DNA from: Pleurostoma richardsiae
Lineage: Eukaryota > Ascomycota > Sordariomycetes > Calosphaeriales > Pleurostomataceae
NCBI GenBank assembly: GCA_030052745.1
Contig: JANBVO010000008.1
Span: 310,001 to 374,000, forward strand
Direction of reading: 5' to 3'
Length of the DNA stretch: 64,000 nt
In this document: positions 59,833-64,000 of the stretch, in pieces
Layout: each line of letters opens with the position of its first letter
Position numbering within the stretch: position 1 is the stretch's first letter
Notes under the pieces: generated by a model
Seen by the model: the letters and a program-made list of their open reading frames with translations, nothing else
What the model was told of the DNA's origin: nothing
Databases searched by the model: none
Program-made: the position numbers and the translations under genes

Positions 59833-61773
59833 TCAATCCGTCTTCTCAAGCACCATAGCGAACTTGCTCCTCCGCCGGATCCTCTCCCCGTAGAACACCA
59901 GCACCCACGGCACCAGCGTCAGCCCGCTCGCGATGCCGCCCAGCACCGCGCCGGCCCTGTCCTCGCCGAGGTTGCGGAACAGCGCCGTGGTCACGAGCGG
60001 GAACACGCCGCCCAGCACGTTGCGGCAGAAGCTCTGCGCCGCGAGCGCCGAGCTGGCGTACATGTGGTACACGTCGGCCAGGTAGTTGAAGGTGGCCAGG
60101 TAGACCGAGTAGATGCCCATGGTGGCGAGGCCGATGGCCACGGCGGGCGCGGCCCAGTGCGTGCTCGGGTCGGCGGTGAAGCCGAACATGAAGAGGCCGA
60201 CGGGCAGCAGCGTCGAGGTCACGCAGGTGAAGTAGAGGCGGGACTCGGGCGCCTCGACGGGGAAGCGCCGCCGGAGGAAGGACCAGAAGCGGGCGGAGCG
60301 CGCGGAGGGCGGTGGGTTGTTGTCGTCGCTGCTGCTGCTGCTCTCGTCGTCGTCATCCCAGTTCTCGGCGCGCCACTGCGGGTTGCGGAGGAGGCTGTCC
60401 TGGTAGACGCCGACGACTGTGGCGAGCACGGAGCCGACGATCATGGCGGCGAAGATGTACCCGTCGTGCTCGATGTCCCAGCCATAGACTTTGGTGAAGA
60501 CGTAGGGGATGGAGCCGAAGGTGAGGTAGAGGACGGCCCAGGCGAAGGCGACCCAGAGGGAGAAGAAGAAGACGACCGGCTCGGTCAGCAGGAGGTGGAA
60601 GGGGCGGTAGACGGAGATGGAGATGGTCTTGGCCAGGGAGGTCCGCTCCTCGTCCTCCTTGACGAGCCAGCGGATGCGCCGTAGCCGACCCAGCGACGAA
60701 GAGCCGGCCCTGGGCTGCGCGTCGGGGAGGCCGCCGACCTTCTTCTCCTCGTCGAAGCCCGTCTCCGCTGCGGTCATGTCGCCGTCACTGTCCCGCCCGC
60801 TCTCCTGCTCTTCGGTCATCCAGACGCCATAGTACCCGGCATCTTCCAGCTCGGCGTACCACTTGTTCAGCGCCTTGGCCTTCCTCGACAACAGCACAGA
60901 TCCCCTGCTCTCCTTGAAGAGCATCAGCAGCGCGACCATCAGGACCGACCCCATGATGACCTGGTGCCAGAAGATCCAGTCCCAGCCGCTGTAGTGCCCC
61001 CTGGACGCGAGCCGGTTCGTCATGACCGCCGCGATGAGCGGCCCCGCGCCGGTGCCGACGAGCACGGACCCGCTGTACACGGCCATGGGGGTGTTCCTGC
61101 CCTCGGCGCCCCACATGTCGGCGATGACGCCGCCGATCATGGTGCTGAAGACGGAGCCGCCGGCGCCGACGAAGAAGCGCGCAACGATCATGCCGGCCAC
61201 GCTGGGCACGACGCCGCAGACCATCTGGAAGATGACGAAGACGACGCCGGACACGGCGAAGACGGGGTAGCGGCCGTTGATCTCGGAGAAGGGCGCGAGG
61301 ATCATGGGCGGCAGCGCGAAGCCCAGGCAGAAGGTAGTAATGCCCACGAGCACGACGATCTGGGACACGCCGAAGTAGGAGGCCATGATGTGGGAGGGGG
61401 GTGAGTAGCCGCCTGCCGCGTAGGCCGTTAGGAAGGTAGCGACACAGGAGAGCACGAGGAGGACGCGCTTGCGGTTCTCCGGCCATGATCGAGGGTCAGC
61501 AAAGGGCGTCAGATCCGGTGGTGGAGGAGGAGGTGCCGCGGCAGGGTTGCCGGTCGTGTGTGGATATGGGAGCGGAGTAGCGAATGTGAGATACAGGTAT
61601 GTGATGGCGGTGTCCGCGTCGACGGCCTGTCGCTCTGGCGGAGGAGCTGGCCCTGCTGTGAGGCCCCCGACTGTCTGCGGCCTTAACTCCTTCTCCGTTG
61701 CCGAGATGTCTTCCATCCTCCGGACTGGCGGCTGGGCGGAGGCTCGCTCAACCTGGAGGTCCTGTGAAGCCAT
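59833..61773 (-). CDS. MFS transporter, DHA1 drug:H+ antiporter type
   Basis: Intronless, 646 residues from the ATG at 61773. A long hydrophilic Pro-rich N-terminus (to about residue 95) precedes SWPENRKRVLLVLSCVATFLTAYAAG, the entry to TM1. The DHA1 signatures are present: GFALPPMILAPFSEINGRYPVF, the TM4-5 region GAGGSVFSTMIGGVIADMWGAEGR, and motif-C-like GSVLVGTGAGPLIAA. The central loop is acidic, and a Ser/Asp run (about residues 480-495) sits in a second loop. The last spans include GIYSVYLATFNYLADVYHMYASSALAAQSF, typical of the polyamine/multidrug subgroup. It probably exports small toxic or metabolic compounds at the plasma membrane; the substrate is unknown. Confidence 0.9.
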   Translation of the reverse strand: MASQDLQVERASAQPPVRRMEDISATEKELRPQTVGGLTAGPAPPPERQAVDADTAITYLYLTFATPLPYPHTTGNPAAAPPPPPPDLTPFADPRSWPENRKRVLLVLSCVATFLTAYAAGGYSPPSHIMASYFGVSQIVVLVGITTFCLGFALPPMILAPFSEINGRYPVFAVSGVVFVIFQMVCGVVPSVAGMIVARFFVGAGGSVFSTMIGGVIADMWGAEGRNTPMAVYSGSVLVGTGAGPLIAAVMTNRLASRGHYSGWDWIFWHQVIMGSVLMVALLMLFKESRGSVLLSRKAKALNKWYAELEDAGYYGVWMTEEQESGRDSDGDMTAAETGFDEEKKVGGLPDAQPRAGSSSLGRLRRIRWLVKEDEERTSLAKTISISVYRPFHLLLTEPVVFFFSLWVAFAWAVLYLTFGSIPYVFTKVYGWDIEHDGYIFAAMIVGSVLATVVGVYQDSLLRNPQWRAENWDDDDESSSSSDDNNPPPSARSARFWSFLRRRFPVEAPESRLYFTCVTSTLLPVGLFMFGFTADPSTHWAAPAVAIGLATMGIYSVYLATFNYLADVYHMYASSALAAQSFCRNVLGGVFPLVTTALFRNLGEDRAGAVLGGIASGLTLVPWVLVFYGERIRRRSKFAMVLEKTD

Positions 61774-63130
61774 TATGGGGGGATGGCCACGGCAACGTCC
61801 TCAGCGAATCTCTCAACAGGCGTCCACACACAGGGCGCCTTTCACACTGCCAAACGCAAGAGCGCGTGCTTAGTCGTGTGAAATGTCAGACATGGACACC
61901 AAGCCCTCCAGGGCCGAGGTGGAAGGTGGAAGGCGGGGAGAGACGATGATCATATACGCCGGCTCCGGGAGGAGAGTCGTGCTACGGGAATAGCAGCGGA
62001 GACCGGGATAATATCCGGAATGGGGCACACAGCTGGCCATCGGCAAAGAGGGACGATCCAGTCTCCCCAAAGCAAAGACTGCGACTAACGCAGAGCAGAA
62101 ACGCCGAGCGGGACTTTGATTACCGTCATAGAGCGTAAGGTAAGACTGACAATTGCCATCAGCGGCTGGCTGGAAGTGATCAACGGTAGACTACAGAGAG
62201 GTCGTTAGGGTGGAAAGGAGCTGCCTTCGAACCCCCAGGTTTCGAGGCACCGTCATCGCTGTCGTCACAACCGAACCCGAGCCTGCATGTAACTTACATC
62301 CAGGTCTTAGTCTGTCCTTCTATGGGAAATCGCAAGATGGTTAGGCTTACCATGTAGGTATGGCGAGCCCGGACTCCTTACTGTAGCTAGCGGCGAAATT
62401 TCTGTCTTCCGGGCCCGCCCCTTCTGCCCGTGCTGTTGGATGGCGGCCGAGTGCCGGTCAGAAAGAAGACTGGCTCGGATGGTGGCATTGTGTCAAGGGA
62501 GTCTAGGGAATAAGCCCCTCGTGCGTCCGTCTAAGCGCGCCAGAATGGGACTGGGCAAAGGGAGACGCTTGCGTCTCGGAGACCGCCATGTGCCTCCGAC
62601 GCCCTCTGCCAACCAAGCCGCATCACCTGTAGGCAGTCTTAGCACCCGTCCATTGCCGATAGCATCTCCCGAATACACCTGCAAGGCAGGGCACACCGCC
62701 GGTTGGGTAGCAGCAGGTTCCGGGGCTGCTTGAACGGTTGTCTCCCGAGGAACCGATCTCAGTATCTCCGATTGTAGAAAAGGATATCAACTCTCATCCA
62801 AGGTGTCTCAGATGGTTAACGCCTATCCCCGTGGATGTTTCTCACCTGGAGAATGGAGGATGGCGGGGAGACTACCAGGATCTCGCTGCATTCGTCCAGC
62901 ACACCACAAGCCGAGATGCGTGGTGATCTCTGATCTTGATTCGACTCCACTACCCGGGTCAACCTTCCTTTTCCTGCCACCGCGTTAATCCCGGTTAATG
63001 CCCTGACCAATGGAGGAACATCTCGCACCGCCATCCCCTGTGTGACTGACGCACCAAAAGAAAAAGAATCTGCAAACAAGGACTCGGCTTCCACACAGAA
63101 GCACACAAGAGCAAAGAGCAAAATGATAAT
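61774..63130. other. Intergenic region
   Basis: About 1.35 kb from the transporter start to the tRNA gene. Frames such as 62440-62733 and 62816-63205 have no domain, and the latter overlaps the tRNA. Nothing else is supported. Confidence 0.5.
63120..63123 (-). terminator. RNA polymerase III T-run terminator
   Basis: Four T residues on the minus strand just after the tRNA-Leu 3' end; minimal but typical for Pol III. Confidence 0.6.
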
Positions 63131-63242
63131 GACAAGAGTGGGATTCGAACCCACGCCCCTTTCGAGACTACGAGTCTCAATGATCTCCAGTCGCCTGGAG
63201 GCCACCTGAACGTAGCGCCTTAGACCGCTCGGCCATCTTGCC
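63131..63242 (-). tRNA. tRNA-Leu (anticodon CAG) with intron
   Basis: A full cloverleaf folds on the minus strand. The acceptor stem is GGCAAGA with TCTTGTC (one G-T pair). The D arm is GCCGAGCGGTCTAAGGC, the anticodon stem CTACG/CGTAG with loop TTCAGGT, and there is a class II variable arm. The T arm is GTGGG TTCGAAT CCCAC. A 31-bp intron (63174-63204) follows the base 3' of the anticodon, the canonical position. The CCA end is not encoded, as expected for eukaryotes. A TTTT terminator lies about 8 nt downstream (63123-63120). Confidence 0.94.
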
Positions 63243-64000
63243 GATGTTGTTGTGAAGACACTTGCTAGAATCCACTAGCAAGCGGAACACCATCCCTAAC
63301 TCACCATCTCGTCTGAAACAACTGAAGATGTTAGTGATGAGGTAGATATGTTGGGATGTGAGTGGAAGAAGCCGCTGCTAATCTTGCTCAAAAGCCACAG
63401 GCGCTCTTTAGGGGCCAAGGGCCGGTCAGGGGAACCCGTTAGTGTGGGGTGGGATGCCGGCGCCCGGCCTCCACCAAGAGTCTAGAGGGCGCTCATTTCC
63501 AAACGACAAAAGCTTTTCTCCAGGCTGTGATGGGCCAGTAATTCATCCTCGAAATCCTCAATTATGTGAATCTTGTCTATTTACGCCCTTCATATATTCC
63601 CCATGGCAATGGATAGTCGAGACCGGGCTAGAGCCACGACAATGCGGGACTTGTGGCTTCCGCGCAGATTCTGAAAGTTGGCCTGTCCCCTGATTCTTCG
63701 TGACGGGAAACTGCCTGGTATATATCAGTAAGTGTGGAACACTCGCCGACTTAGGCCAAATCGAACCTCACTCAGACGGACGCGTTGTCTGAGAAGTCCT
63801 GTCGGCGCCAAGTGGCGCGGCTATTTCGTCGAAGCGTGCGGTCGGAGATCGTGGAACAAAGGCAAAGACGCCTCCTCAGCGTCGTCTGGAGCCTCACCGC
63901 TTCAATTTTCCTTTCGTCGACAGCTTCCGCTGCAGCCTCCTCGGACTCCAGCTCCCCCGCCAACCCGCCTCGTCCTCTTCCTTGCTCCCTAAAGACAGCA
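63243..64000. other. Trailing region, probable start of a neighbouring gene
   Basis: Mostly non-coding. From about 63860 the sequence becomes C/T-rich and GC-rich, with a plus-strand frame (63732-63992) of Ser/Arg/Pro-rich content. That could be a leader or the first exon of a gene continuing past the window; it is not enough to call. Confidence 0.35.

Noticed and set aside
59728-60684. 318-codon plus-strand frame
   Set aside because: Antisense shadow of the DHA1 transporter; low-complexity Gly/Glu/Val composition.
62220-62260. TTCGAACCCCC stretch resembling a T-loop
   Set aside because: No flanking acceptor, D or anticodon stems could be found.
62816-63205. 129-codon minus-strand frame overlapping the tRNA
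   Set aside because: Runs through the tRNA-Leu gene and its flank; chance frame.

Overview
The window is nuclear DNA of a filamentous ascomycete, most likely a Sordariomycete. Genes are GC-rich and sit on both strands. Introns are short (about 50-200 bp) with GT...AG ends and CTAAC/CTGAC-like branch points. The products are typical of Pezizomycotina, and one AT-rich tract carries the CpA-to-TpA signature of repeat-induced point mutation (RIP). I place it no more finely than class. Exon boundaries were read by hand and checked for phase; no search was run.

Layout. 1-16 kb: sulfite oxidase, proteasome subunit Rpn2 (-), the mRNA-cap triphosphatase Cet1 (+), a possible 43-residue ORF, and a MYND-finger protein (-). 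17-31 kb: a methyltransferase (-), an FBXO31-like F-box protein (-), a small cupin protein (+), a membrane-anchored alpha/beta hydrolase (-), an HRI1-like protein (+) and a DUF1769-type protein (+). 31-36 kb: a NACHT-type NLR gene (-) whose 3' two thirds have been destroyed by RIP although the frame is still in register. 36-40 kb: an uncharacterised Lys/Gln-rich protein (-) and a carboxypeptidase S-like M20 peptidase (-).

42.9-51.6 kb holds four neighbouring genes of serine/glycine/one-carbon metabolism: serine dehydratase (-), mitochondrial serine hydroxymethyltransferase (+), glycine-cleavage H protein (+) and P protein (-). Together they interconvert serine, glycine, methylene-tetrahydrofolate and pyruvate. 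52.4-59.2 kb looks like a small uptake/catabolic group: an M20 amidohydrolase (-), a Zn2Cys6 regulator (+), a possible 96-residue ORF (-) and a Dal5-like anion:cation symporter (+). A DHA1 multidrug-type transporter (-) and an intron-containing tRNA-Leu(CAG) (-) close the window.

Most notable: the NLR pseudogene with a coding-strand-biased RIP tract and recognisable Walker A and B relics exactly in frame; the serine/glycine gene cluster; and the Rpn13-docking-like acidic tail of Rpn2, which lies in a different frame from the rest of the gene. I saw no CRISPR array, no intact transposon and no rRNA gene.
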